This document shows, in pieces, positions 12,001-22,329 of a stretch of DNA of 64,000 nucleotides. Under the pieces are notes generated by a model. It ran no database searches, was not told the DNA's origin, and saw only the letters and a program-made list of their open reading frames with translations. Origin of the DNA: Epiperipatus broadwayi (taxonomy: Eukaryota > Onychophora > Udeonychophora > Euonychophora > Peripatidae); assembly GCA_028023455.1 (NCBI GenBank), contig JAQFVV010006706.1, positions 184,001 through 248,000 of the forward strand, given 5' to 3'. How positions within the stretch are numbered: the stretch's first letter is position 1; each line of letters starts with the position of its first letter. A program made the position numbers and the translations under genes.

Positions 12001-14120
12001 TAACAATATGACAAATTAACTATAGATTAGCACTGTTTTTGACCAGGCTGATCATATTCGTAGACTAGATAAAGCCAGATTTGTGAGGAAAAGAAAGCAG
12101 AGAATAAACATATTAAGTAATTAATATGTAAATTTATAGATTTAATATTCCACTTGCATGATAAAATCCCTCATGTACAACTCTTATGTTATCTATTGCT
12201 AAGAATATAACCTGACTGGTCAAATGCAGTGTTATATTGTAGTCAATTTAAAATATTGTTAATCTTTCCTTTGTAGCAAAGTAATCTCAGTATTAAATTA
12301 AAATTCATTACATTAATCATTTTTAGTACTTATTTTTAGTTCTTTTTTTTTAAATTTATTTGATAGTTTTTGGTAACATTTCCTATTATTCTGAAGCATT
12401 ATTTATGAAAACAGCTCCATCAATTGCTAAATATATAACTTAAGTAATCTCTATTTATTGGTCCTTGTTTTGTATTCATTTGATACTAAAATATTTTCTA
12501 GAAGTAAAACATATTTTAATTATAAAACTTATTATTAATGTAAGTGGACAGCTAGGGAAAAGGAAGAATTAGTGAATAAAAATTTTATTTGGTATAAAAC
12601 TTTCTAGTAAGACAAATGGCCAGATGGAGAAAATTAGTGCCAAATTTATTTATTTTTTTGGTATTCAATACATCAAAATCAAAAAGAAAATTTAGATAAT
12701 AAAACATTAAAAAATTTCAATTGGTAAAAATATATTCTCCTTAAATATATATATTGAACCATTTTACATATATATGGTTCAAGTATTTTGGCATTTGTAA
12801 TATTTAAAAAATTAAATCTAAAATAAATCATCAATAGGTACCGTTTGGTTTCTTTTTTTGGTTAGTATAATTTATTTTTTGGAAATGTACAATGAAAGTT
12901 ATTCATGTGGAAATCATCTATTTAATGTAATTAAAGTTAAAATTGGAAAGAATGTAAGTGCATACAGATTGCTTATCCAGATAAATAAAAGAAAGACATT
13001 ATTCTACTTAAACATGGTGAAAGTATTTTATAAAAAAAAAAAAGACTGTTGCTAAAAACCACTAAAGAATGTAAAAGATTATCAACTTGTATTTTTAATA
13101 AAACAAAAGACACAAGTTTATACCCAGAAGTCTAAAATCTGACCCAATGCTTTAAAAATGGCAAAAAAAACATCAAACTAGGGTTTTGTCTTGTACTAGC
13201 AGTTTTCATGGGTCTTTGATACAGAAAATATCCCAGACTACTCTGGTGAAGTGAGTTATCATGTGAAAATGGAACTGGGGCATTTGCATAAAACTTCTTT
13301 CATCTCAAAGAGATCATTCCAAAAATGCCTTTGAGTCCAACCTAAAGCAGACCAGAAATAAAAACATGCCAGCAGGAGAAATCAATTAACTTCCAATGAG
13401 CTTGGTATCTCAATAAATACATGTATACTACAAGAATTTACACAAACTTACCGGTAAGCTACTATTTATTCATACCCATTGTGACTAAATTAAATGTTTG
13501 CAAAGTAAACTTAAGCTATAAGCTTATAATACCAACAGAAAGGAACTATTTCATTAATGGCCTTCTAGTACAAACATAAGAAAATATGAACTATGTGAAT
13601 TAATCATTTGAATTATTTATTAATGTTATTATCTGGATAAGCTTATGTATGTGATTTCCAATTTATTAGTAATTTACAATTTATCATTTAAATATTTTAT
13701 TTTCAGTAAAATATTTAAAATTAATATCAACTTTTCATTGTGCATTATTAATTTTAGGTTATTTAGACCTTATTATACAAAGAATTATTTTAAGAAGTAT
13801 TTAATTACCCATGCAAACATGTTTGTTTTAATCTATAAATGCTGGAGAAAATTCTAGAACATTAAGTGACTACAAAATGTAATTCCCGATCTTTTTAGTT
13901 ATTTGCTATTAAATTTGTGATGTGGTGGGAACCAGTAGGTTTAGAAACCTTTGCACCCTTTAAATAAATGGAAAACTGATTCTTCAGGCAATCTGTATAA
14001 CAATAAAATATTAGATCAGTTAATCAGGAAATATAACTATGTTCTTGAAATATACAAACTTATAAACGAACTGAATTAAAGGCCTAAATCCAACTTTAAA
14101 TGTTGAAAATAAACCATTAA
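9100..14120. other. Long AT-rich stretch, no gene recognised
   Basis: About 5 kb with no supported gene. At 9240-9420 a segment resembles 40740-40900 (ATTCATCATCA.AAATGATCAA.AA block), so it belongs to a dispersed repeat. About 11765-11850 is a fragment of the dispersed repeat seen at 52 kb (GAACCCAGACTTTCAAGCTC...). A TATG run lies near 11484, and a 9-bp inverted pair TTGAACCAT/ATGGTTCAA near 12753-12782. The frames at 9112-9300 and 9995-10237 (minus) and 10388-10576, 12858-13055 and 13645-13857 (plus) match nothing I know. Confidence 0.5.
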
Positions 14121-14221
14121 TGGTACAATATATATATATATATATTTGATGTGTGGAGTTATCAATTTATAATTACCTAATTAGAAAGCACTCTACCTAT
14201 AACAGTAATCAATAAAATCAA

Positions 14222-14535
14222 TTGTCCCAGGCTAAGAATGTAATTAAATCTGTCAGACTTATTGCATTCAAAATGGAGATTATCCTTTGAATGTCACTAG
14301 ATCTCATATAAAGAGCAAAACACCACAGTTTACATTTATAAGTACTCACCAGTGGAGGTGTTTATTATAATAAGTAAAAATTTGAAAGTTGTGTTATTCT
14401 GTAATTGCTTAGACTTATAAATATAAACTGTGGTGCTTTGTTTACTATATTAGATCTAGAGGGGCATTCAAAAGATGATCTTTTTGAATGCAATTAATCT
14501 GAGTGTTTTACTTTCACTTTTAGCCCAGAGTATTT
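14222..14535. repeat. Fold-back element (MITE-like)
   Basis: Arms at about 14222-14346 and 14408-14535 are diverged reverse complements, sharing TTATAAATATAAACTGTGGTG, AGATCTAG and CATTCAAA.GAT. The spacer is about 60 bp. No transposase frame. Confidence 0.75.
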
Positions 14536-14640
14536 TTTTAATTAATGAATTAAAAATGGATAATTCTACATATTAAATATTTACATGTAAACATCCATTA
14601 AAAATATTATATATATATAAACAAAAAAATACTTATATAT

Positions 14641-14692
14641 CCATGAAATAGTTTAATATTTCAACCAGAGGATTGGTTTTCATCAGAAATAA
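14641..14692 (-). ncRNA. Hammerhead-like motif 3' of the Penelope relic
   Basis: The minus strand reads CTGATGA, then A, then a 5-bp stem AACCA/TGGTT with loop ATCCTC, then GAAA, then an ATA...TAT pair that could be a minimal stem III. It lies about 500 bp downstream, in the same sense, of the GIY-YIG relic at 15.2-16.1 kb, where Penelope-like elements carry their ribozyme-bearing terminal repeats. Stem I is not convincing, so it is probably inactive. Confidence 0.45.
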
Positions 14693-14699
14693 ATAAATA

Positions 14700-15190
14700 T
14701 ATACAGTAAAATGGCAATATTCAAAAATTACAGATTTGATAAAAGATTACAAATTCAACAAAAAAAAAAACCGATTGAGCATAAAAACTTACACAGGATA
14801 TTAAACTAACCAATGACAAATTTTTTACAATGTATACTTAAAACAAACAAACAAACAAAACAAAATTACATTTTGTACTAATCAAACTTAATTACAAAAA
14901 TAGTCATGTGCTCATATTAATATTTGCTTAAAAGCTAAAATACTTATACATATAAATTAAAAATCAAAGTTAGTGCAAAGTACAATAATTATTAATAGTA
15001 ATTAATTATTTATCTGTTTACTAATCAAACACTAATAGAACCTTCATATAAAAAAAAAAAATTGCATAAAAATTCTTATATAAAAAAACTCCCACATATA
15101 AAAAAAATCTTATATACAAAAAAATTTTAACAAAAAAATTATAACAAAATTTCTAGACTAGGTAACTTAAAGATGTAATAATCCCTATGT
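14700..15190 (-). other. Probable 3' region of the Penelope-like relic
   Basis: AT-rich non-coding DNA between the GIY-YIG frame and the hammerhead-like motif. It contains degenerate T-rich repeats (TTTTTTTATATAAGA-like on the minus strand). The assignment rests on position only. Confidence 0.35.
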
Positions 15191-15196
15191 TTAAAT

Positions 15197-16080
15197 TTAT
15201 TTCATGTGGGTGTAAGGTCTTGAATTTAAAAATAAAAAATAAAAACTCTCCTTTTGCTTCCTCTCTCTTATAGAAGAAAAACCATCCTGTAAAATTACTA
15301 CTCTTAAATCTTCAATTGAATGATTTGGTAAATTAAAGTGTTTTGAAACCGGTCTATCTTCATTCTTATGCAAAATGTCAAATCCATGATTAGTCATTTT
15401 GACATACAAACTGTTTGCTGACTCACCTACTTACTGGTTTGAACATCTACTACACTTTATCATATATCAAATTTACACTTTTACATATAACATAATTAGG
15501 AATATACCACTTAAAATTATGATTCCTAGTACATAGGACCACTTTTATCACAAAAATATGTTTACATGTAAAATATCTTTTATCCTCACATGGGTAACAT
15601 CCTTTTACCAGTATAGAACTTCTAATAAAACTTTTTTTTGACAAGCATATTTTTAAGTGATCTATATTTTCAATATACAACCTTAAGTGGATCGGAAAAA
15701 ATAGATTTTAAATAATCTGTAGAATGTAATGTGTTGAAATGTTTTTCCAATATCCAGTTAATATTAGGTAAATCTCTAGTAAAAATAAGAACCGTCTTGC
15801 ATTGGTGGTTGAGAGGTCAGCACGACTGCCTTGCACTTGCAGGCAGTTGCCCAGGTTAAGGGTTTACATCCTGGCCGATGCGATGACACTTAAAAAAAAA
15901 TAATAAGAACCAATGGTGGGTAATCAAACTAGTTTTTTTTTACTCTTTTTAGATAAAAGAAGCTACTTCCTTTAAGTTACAGAAGATCTCATTACTGCAT
16001 CATCCAACAATGTCTTAGGATACCTCATATTCACCAATTTCTTATACAAAATACTATTATTATGCTGAAGAAGTTTCTCA
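15197..16080 (-). pseudogene. Penelope-like element C-terminus (GIY-YIG region), broken and SINE-interrupted
   Basis: In Penelope-like retroelements the reverse transcriptase is followed by a GIY-YIG endonuclease that nicks target DNA. Reading the minus strand from about 16080, pieces follow the family order: a segment with LYKKLVNMRYPKTLLDDAV; a segment with TRDLPNINWILEKHF, like the 'P.I..il.k.w..L' connector; GCYPC and FTC cysteine positions; and IKCSRCSNQ, a stop, VGESANSLYVKMTNH, the GIY-YIG-like 'Y.vgeT..sL..R...H' block. It ends with RPVSKHFNLPNHSIEDLRV (frame 15409-15197). Several stops and at least one frameshift (near 15450) make it dead. A SINE with a 10-bp target duplication sits inside it at 15794-15901. 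No RT core was found upstream of about 16080, where a TA repeat begins. Other retroelements with GIY-YIG tails are the alternative. Confidence 0.7.
15794..15901 (+). mobile_element. Short tRNA-derived SINE
   Basis: The head folds as a tRNA: GCATTGG pairs with CCGATGC as a 7-bp acceptor-like stem (one G-T pair). The A box is TGGTTGAGAGG and the B-box-like part is GGTTTACATCC. The tRNA part ends directly in GATGACACTT and a poly(A) tract, so the whole element is only about 105 bp. A perfect 10-bp target duplication AATAAGAACC flanks it (15784-15793 and 15902-15911). It disrupted the Penelope-like relic and is therefore younger. Confidence 0.85.
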
Positions 16081-16083
16081 TTA

Positions 16084-16152
16084 TATATATATATATATAT
16101 TAATTATCAACTGCATTATATATATATATATATTAATTATCAACTGCATTAT
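16084..16152. repeat. Tandem duplication containing (TA)n
   Basis: The block ATTATATATA...TTAATTATCAACTGC occurs twice in a row with slightly different TA lengths. Confidence 0.8.
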
Positions 16153-16154
16153 AT

Positions 16155-17830
16155 CTTTTTATATTATATTAATAATGTGAGCAAAGTCAACCAATGATTT
16201 TTTCTCACATTAGTAAAGTAAAACAATATAATGTAGTTGATATTTAAAATATACTTAAAGAATGTTTACATGAAATAATACTATCTGAATTATCAATGGC
16301 AGTTTAGAATGATCTACAATATTGTTTATAAACATGTGTTACATTGCTTATTTTCCCTTGATGTTGATAATTCATGTATTATTCTTTTATGTAAATATGA
16401 TTTAAATACATTTCATTATCAACTAAGTTACATTTTAAAAATTTAATAAAAGAAGTAGAAATAAAGGTATAGTTAGTGATAATATAGATATTTAATTTTT
16501 ATCAGGTAGAGTTTAAAAGATAATTATTTTTTAAAAATTAAAGAGAAAACAAGAAGTGATTAACAGCTTTAGTCTGTGAAAGAAATAAAAGATATTTTTT
16601 AACCAATGGATAAATAAAATGTTGTATGTTTCAAAAAAATAAAAAAAAATAAAAAGAAATTAAGAACTTCATTTGTAAAAGTTTTTTTTTTAAAAAAAAT
16701 AAATAAATTAGGGTATAAATAGAATTTTACTTGAAAAAATAAATATGTTTTGTTGTAAAAAGAAAATCAATTGGTCAAGGCTTAATGCAGTAATCTTTGA
16801 TGTAGTCATGTAATTAGATAAATATCAGGGTTGTTGTGTTTTTAAAAAAGGAAATGACTTTGTAATTAGTGAAATCCCATTGCTAATGAGTTAGCCATCA
16901 GAACCTCAGATTGGGAGTCTGATGCCAGATTGATGTCACTCAGTTTAAAAAAAAAGATGTTTGCAAAGCAATTTAATAATATGAAGTTTATGAGAACTAT
17001 GTGATAAGTCCATACTGAAAGCTGATCATTACTGACAAAATTATGTAACCAAGTTGGTTAAACAAAAGTAGGAAAAAGAAAATATCTTTGGGAGAATCCA
17101 TTGAAAATCATGGTTACTAAATTTATACTAACATGCAATGAAAATAACTGATAAAGTGAAAACCTGAAGTCATAATCATTCTGTAAATTACAAATAAAAT
17201 GAAATGTAAGTAATTATTTAATTTAATAATGCAATAAACAAAATAATTACTTTATGATCATTTGCTTTAAATTTAAGGGTTTAAAAAAATGTACAGTAAA
17301 CATAACCTATCCACTTTGATATGAACCAATGCCAAATCACTTTGTTAAGCAAAAAGTCATTTGATAAAGATTTTTATAATTTTCATTCTTTTTTCAATTT
17401 AGAATAACTAGATATTTATTTTCATTTTATCTATAAAAATATAATTGCTTGCATTTTAATATACACAATTTTACATTTTTACTAAAAATAAAAATTTGAA
17501 ATTATTGGCGTTTTCTCCAAATACCTAAAAAATTACAAGCTATGCTTCACATTTAACCTAAATTTCTGAATATAACTCATTCACTCCCACTATTTTAATA
17601 ATAGACCTAATGAATATTTAAATTATAATTACAATATTTTCTGTTTGCAATGAAAGCTTTCTTTTAAGTAATCTATCAATGGTCTTTATATTATTTGGGT
17701 ACTCATCTATTAGCAGTTGTACATCACTTGATGATGCTGTTTCTCTTCAAAAACTTATTAATATAATGTTTCTGGGCCTGCCATTTTTTTTTGCTTTAAA
17801 AAATTTAAGTTATTGTTAGCATTCTAAATT
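16155..17830. other. AT-rich stretch, nothing recognised
   Basis: Poly(A)-rich DNA near 16630-16740. No gene or family recognised. Confidence 0.5.
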
Positions 17831-17839
17831 TAAAAAAGG

Positions 17840-18580
17840 TTGTTTTTTTTTAATTTTGTTAAAACATTGTATTTACTAAGATAAGAATAACGTTATTCTT
17901 ATAATACTAAATTAAACGTTTAATCAAAAGATACCCCCTCTCCAAAAAAAATGTCTTTTTATTTCCAAATTTACATTATTATTCTAATAGTAAATTAAAC
18001 ATTTCAACCAAAATTTTAAAAAAACAACCCAAAACACTTTATTACAAAAGGAATTACCCCCCCCCCTAAAAGTTCTCTTTTTATTTCCAAATTTACTTTA
18101 TTCTTCTAATAGTAAAAATTAAAATGTTGACCCAAAACTAAAAAAACAGCTCAAAACAGTTCACAAAAAAAGTAATCAAACTCACAACAAAACAGTTTTC
18201 CTTTGGATTTCCAAATTGATGTTATTCTTCTAATAGGAAATTAAACATTTAAACAAAAAATCCAAAATAAAAAACCAAAACAATTCATTAAAAAAAGAAT
18301 CAACCCCCAAAAAACACACACAGTTTTGTTTGGATTGCCAAATTGATGTTATCCTTTGAATACTAACATTCAACATTTAAACCAAATTCGAAAACAACCT
18401 GAAAAATTTCATTAAAACGTAATCAGCCAACTTTGTTTTTGATGCCACAGCCACCCATGAAAAGGAAAAAATGATGTCCAAATACTTCCAAATTGATGTC
18501 TTTCTTGTAATAGTAAATTAAATGTTTAAACAAAATTTAAAAAACCAACCCAAATCAAAAAAAATTCATTAGCTGATGTT
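17840..18580. repeat. Diverged minisatellite, about 124-bp unit, 5-6 copies
   Basis: The block TTCCAAATT.A..TTATTCTTCTAATAGTAAATTAAACATTTAAACC recurs at 17963, 18085, 18209, 18336 and 18486 (spacings 122, 124, 127 and 150). A more degraded unit precedes 17963. Each unit also carries AAAACAACCCAAAAC- and TTCATTAAAA-like parts. No TSD or coding frame was noted. Confidence 0.8.
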
Positions 18581-18589
18581 TTTTTTATG

Positions 18590-19680
18590 TATCAGCCTAC
18601 TTGGTTTTTAAATCTGTAATACAAGTGCCAAAAAACAACTCTTTTGATTAATTGGGTTTCAAAAAAATCACAACAACAAGCATTGATTCCTTCCACAACA
18701 ACAACATTTTCAAACACCCAAAAAAGAGTTTCACTTGTAAGTGGAACCAAATACAAAATAATAATAACACTGCATAAGACTAAAATGTCTTTTGACACTA
18801 GCGGTTGTGTACAGCCATCTCATCGAGAATGTGAATTTTGGCATGAATCTGCCACATCATGCTCTGATAAAAGCCTTTGCAAATTTCTAGTAGATTCCAA
18901 GATGCATAGGGAAGTGCAGTGACAGGATGATAATTATTACTATGTGATACAACTACAGTTGGTGTGTGAGTCAATGATTTGGAAAAGAGATTTCAACACT
19001 TGTGTAAAATTGAACAACAAACACCCTCATATCAAATGGTAGCAAACTCTCATTACTGAACATATACATAAAGCATGAACACACATAGCAAGGCATATGA
19101 TTTCTGTGCTTTTGCATAGGGAACAATGTCATCACATAGCCCAAAATGGCTATTATGGAGGTAGTGTGGCCATGTAAATGGCATATTTCTGTGTTTTTGC
19201 ACAGAAACCATGCCATCAAGCAATGTACAGCTACTAACAGATCAGTATCATTATTTGTTACAAATATTAGCTGACAAGTGAAAGACATTTCCAAATTTAA
19301 TATGGAAAAATTGAAAAACAAATTACCAAAGTGAATACATATTAATAAGAATGACTTTTTTTTAATTGGATCATACTTTGCCTATTCATGAAAGATTATT
19401 GAACAAAATATTTTTTATTTGGATTTTTCATTTTAGAAATTGAAAATTAATTTTAGTTGAGATTGTATAAAAGAATGAAAATATGTTTTCATTTTTTAGA
19501 TTATACTTATTATTGTTTTCACCAGAATTTACGAAAACATTTTTTAACCATGAAATAACAACTTTCCTTTTACCATAACCATGGTATTAACAACTTGTCT
19601 TTCTAAAAAAAAAAAATTTTCAAATAAAATGAATCTGTAGTCATGTTACTTTTGGGCTTAAAATAAGTATTTTACAAATA
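18590..19680. other. Unassigned DNA, slightly less AT-rich
   Basis: Frames of 92 codons (18644-18922, plus) and 116 codons (19321-18971, minus) occur here. The minus frame contains a partial duplication of about 85 bp (TTTCTGTG.TTTTGCA... near 19104 and 19185), so it reflects repeated DNA. No homology is recognised in either, and I do not call them genes. Confidence 0.45.
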
Positions 19681-19697
19681 TTTCTATAAATAAACTT

Positions 19698-20831
19698 CAT
19701 TCCAATATCAGCCTTTAAAGCTAATTGAGCACGCGCCTTTGAGAGTGTTAAATAAATGAATACTCTCCTCTTCAATCCAAGATATAGTATTTATGCAGGA
19801 ATAAAAAGAATCCTCTTATTCCTATGACTCAAATTTTTCTATATGAGCAAATCTGAAGAACTGTTGAAGAGAGCGTGAGTAAATTCTCACTTTAAATTAC
19901 TATTTACGATGTTTTTTGACTGAATGACGTCGGTGTAATTACTTAGAATTTACTAAATGTCATTCTTACTGAAACTTAATTATGAGTAAATAAGCAAATA
20001 GTTTATCTAGCGCTGTGCTTGTAATTATATTTCATTCCAATATCAGCCTTCCAAGCTAATTGAGCATGCGCCTTTGAGAGTCTTAAATAAATGAATACTC
20101 TCCTCTTCAATCCAAGATATAGTATTTATGCAGGAATAAAAAGAATCCTCTTATTCCTGTGACTCAAATTCTTTTATATGAGCAAATCTAAAGAACTGTT
20201 GAAGAGAGCGTGAGTAGATTCTCACTTTAAATTACTATTTACGATGTTTTTTGACTGAATGACATCGGTGTAATTACTTAAAATTTACTAAACATCATTC
20301 TTACTGAAACTTAATTATGAGTAAATAAGCAAATATTTTATCTAGCGCTGTGCTTGTAATTATATTTCATTCCAATATCAGCCTTCCAAGCTAATTGAGC
20401 CTGCGCCTTTGAGAGTCTTAAATAAATGAATACTCTCCTCTTCAATCCAAGATATAGTATTTATGCAAGAATAAAAAGAATCCTCTTATTCCTGTGACTC
20501 AAATTCTTTTATATGAGCAAATCTGAAGAACTGTTGAAGAGAGCGTGAGTAGAATCTCGCTTTAAAAAACATCGTAAATAGTAATTTAAAGTGAGAATCT
20601 ACTCACGCTCTCTTCAACAGTTCTTCAGATTTGCTCATATAAAAGAATTTGAGTCATAGGAATAAGAGGATTCTTTTTATTCCTGCATAAATACTAGATC
20701 TTGGATTGAAGAGGAGAGTATTCATTTATTTAACACTCTCAAAGGCGCATGCTCAATTAGCTTGAAAGGCTGATATTGGAATGAAATATAATTGCAAGCA
20801 CAGCTCTAGATAAAATATTTGCTTATTTACT
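19698..20831. mobile_element. Insertion of 335-bp tandem monomers ending in an inverted copy
   Basis: The string CATTCCAATATCAGCC starts monomers at 19698, 20033 and 20368, exactly 335 bp apart. The third copy stops near 20560 and the sequence turns into the reverse complement of the monomer (about 20565-20831), running through the monomer junction. The whole block is flanked by a 13-bp direct repeat TATAAATAAACTT (19685-19697 and 20832-20844), so it went in as one insertion. Monomers are nearly identical, so it is fairly young. Each contains a perfect 8-bp hairpin AGGAATAA/TTATTCCT and a GTGAG/CTCAC hairpin. There is no protein frame, no hammerhead core and no poly(A) tail. Confidence 0.85.
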
Positions 20832-20849
20832 TATAAATAAACTTAAATG

Positions 20850-22270
20850 TGTAAACAAATTAGTAAAAATTATGATTTTTTTTTCAGTATACTAAAAGAA
20901 ACAACATACTCTAAAAATCTGACACTAAACAATCTACCATTTAGTGTTTTTTTTTGTAATATAATACACCAGAACCTTTTCAGCTTTTTTTGAATTTGTA
21001 TATGTGCATGATTTATAAGCTACCTGTATGATACATACATCTTCATATTTTTTTAAAACTAATAAATTTTAATTTGAATTTCTATGCAAAAATAATGAAA
21101 TAGCAAACTAATGACATAAATCACTGCAAAATAGTAAAGAAAAACCACAGCATTAGCAGTCCCATTATAATACTTCATAATGTCCTAAAATACATGACTT
21201 ATCATTTCACCAATGAGACAGTTATAACTCATGACATACAATATAGTACTGTATATATTGTAACCTAGTGTTCTTGACACTTGGTTTACTTGGCATTATT
21301 TCTGCAGGAAAACAATGCTATTCTTTAAAGAAATAAAAAGATAAAATAACAATAGTAATAATTGATTAATAAAGTATGCTATTCACTCACTTTGGCATGT
21401 TTTGGGTGAATAACTAATAGATTTAATAACTCAATGTTATTTTTAAAGAGAGAACATGGATAATTTAATTGAGATATTAATAATTAGAGCAAATTAATAT
21501 GGTATAAAAGCTAAACAGTAATTATTTTGATGGTAGAGGAGAGTGGATGAGTTCTTATCATAAAGCACAATAACTTGTAATTCTTTTTAAAAAAAAAAAA
21601 ATTAAAAAAAAAAAGAAAAAAATGTTTAAAAATTATATCACTGATTGTTAATTTAATGTATTTATTATTATTTTTTTTATATTTCAAATTACTTGTAATC
21701 CAGTAAATAATACTGAAAACTATATGATTGTAATAGGTTTTCTTTCTTTTTTATTATAATCAAATGATTATTTTCTGAAGAGGTTAAAGTAAAAAAAAAA
21801 ATGTCTGTTTTAGTTTTCAAGGAAGAACGTTGAAATTTGTAACTCAATTTTTCTTTATTAAATAAATGTAATCAAAGTAAAATTTTATAATATAATGTTA
21901 AAATTTTTGATAAGATATCCTGATTTTTCATCTACCTATTTAAAGACCTTTTATACTTAAAAATTTATTCTCACGCTAAAGTTCAAAAATGAAGATTAAC
22001 TAAAAGAGTCATGAAAAATTATATTATATCTAAATTAAGAAAAGAAGCGTTTCAAGAAAGATTAATTATTTATTAACTTTAGTCATTTATTGATATTTTT
22101 GTATAGAAAGAAAAAAAATATTGAAGAAATATTTTGAAACCAAAAAAATCAACTAGAAACATTTTCTCTTTCTCAATATTTTGCCTTTAAAGTAAGGTAG
22201 ATACATCGTTAAATATTTTTATTTACCAAGAATTGTCTGAAATAATAATATGATAAATAAGATTAAATTA
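20850..22270. other. AT-rich stretch, nothing recognised
   Basis: Contains a poly(A)-rich patch at 21587-21625. No gene or repeat family recognised. Confidence 0.5.
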
Positions 22271-22275
22271 TACCT

Positions 22276-22322
22276 GTATATATATATATATATATATATA
22301 TATTTTTTTAAAAAATATATAT
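22276..22322. repeat. (TA)n with palindromic TTTTTTTAAAAAA flank
   Basis: TA run followed by TTTTTTTAAAAAA and a second short TA run. Confidence 0.8.
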
Positions 22323-22329
22323 AAACTTT

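Noticed and set aside
18644-19321. 92- and 116-codon frames
   Set aside because: No recognisable domain; the minus frame spans a partial duplication and both have ordinary AT-rich composition.
19698-20831. Hammerhead ribozyme in the 335-bp monomer
   Set aside because: CTGAATGA and GAAAC strings occur but not in the right order or spacing, and no stem II or stem I can be formed.
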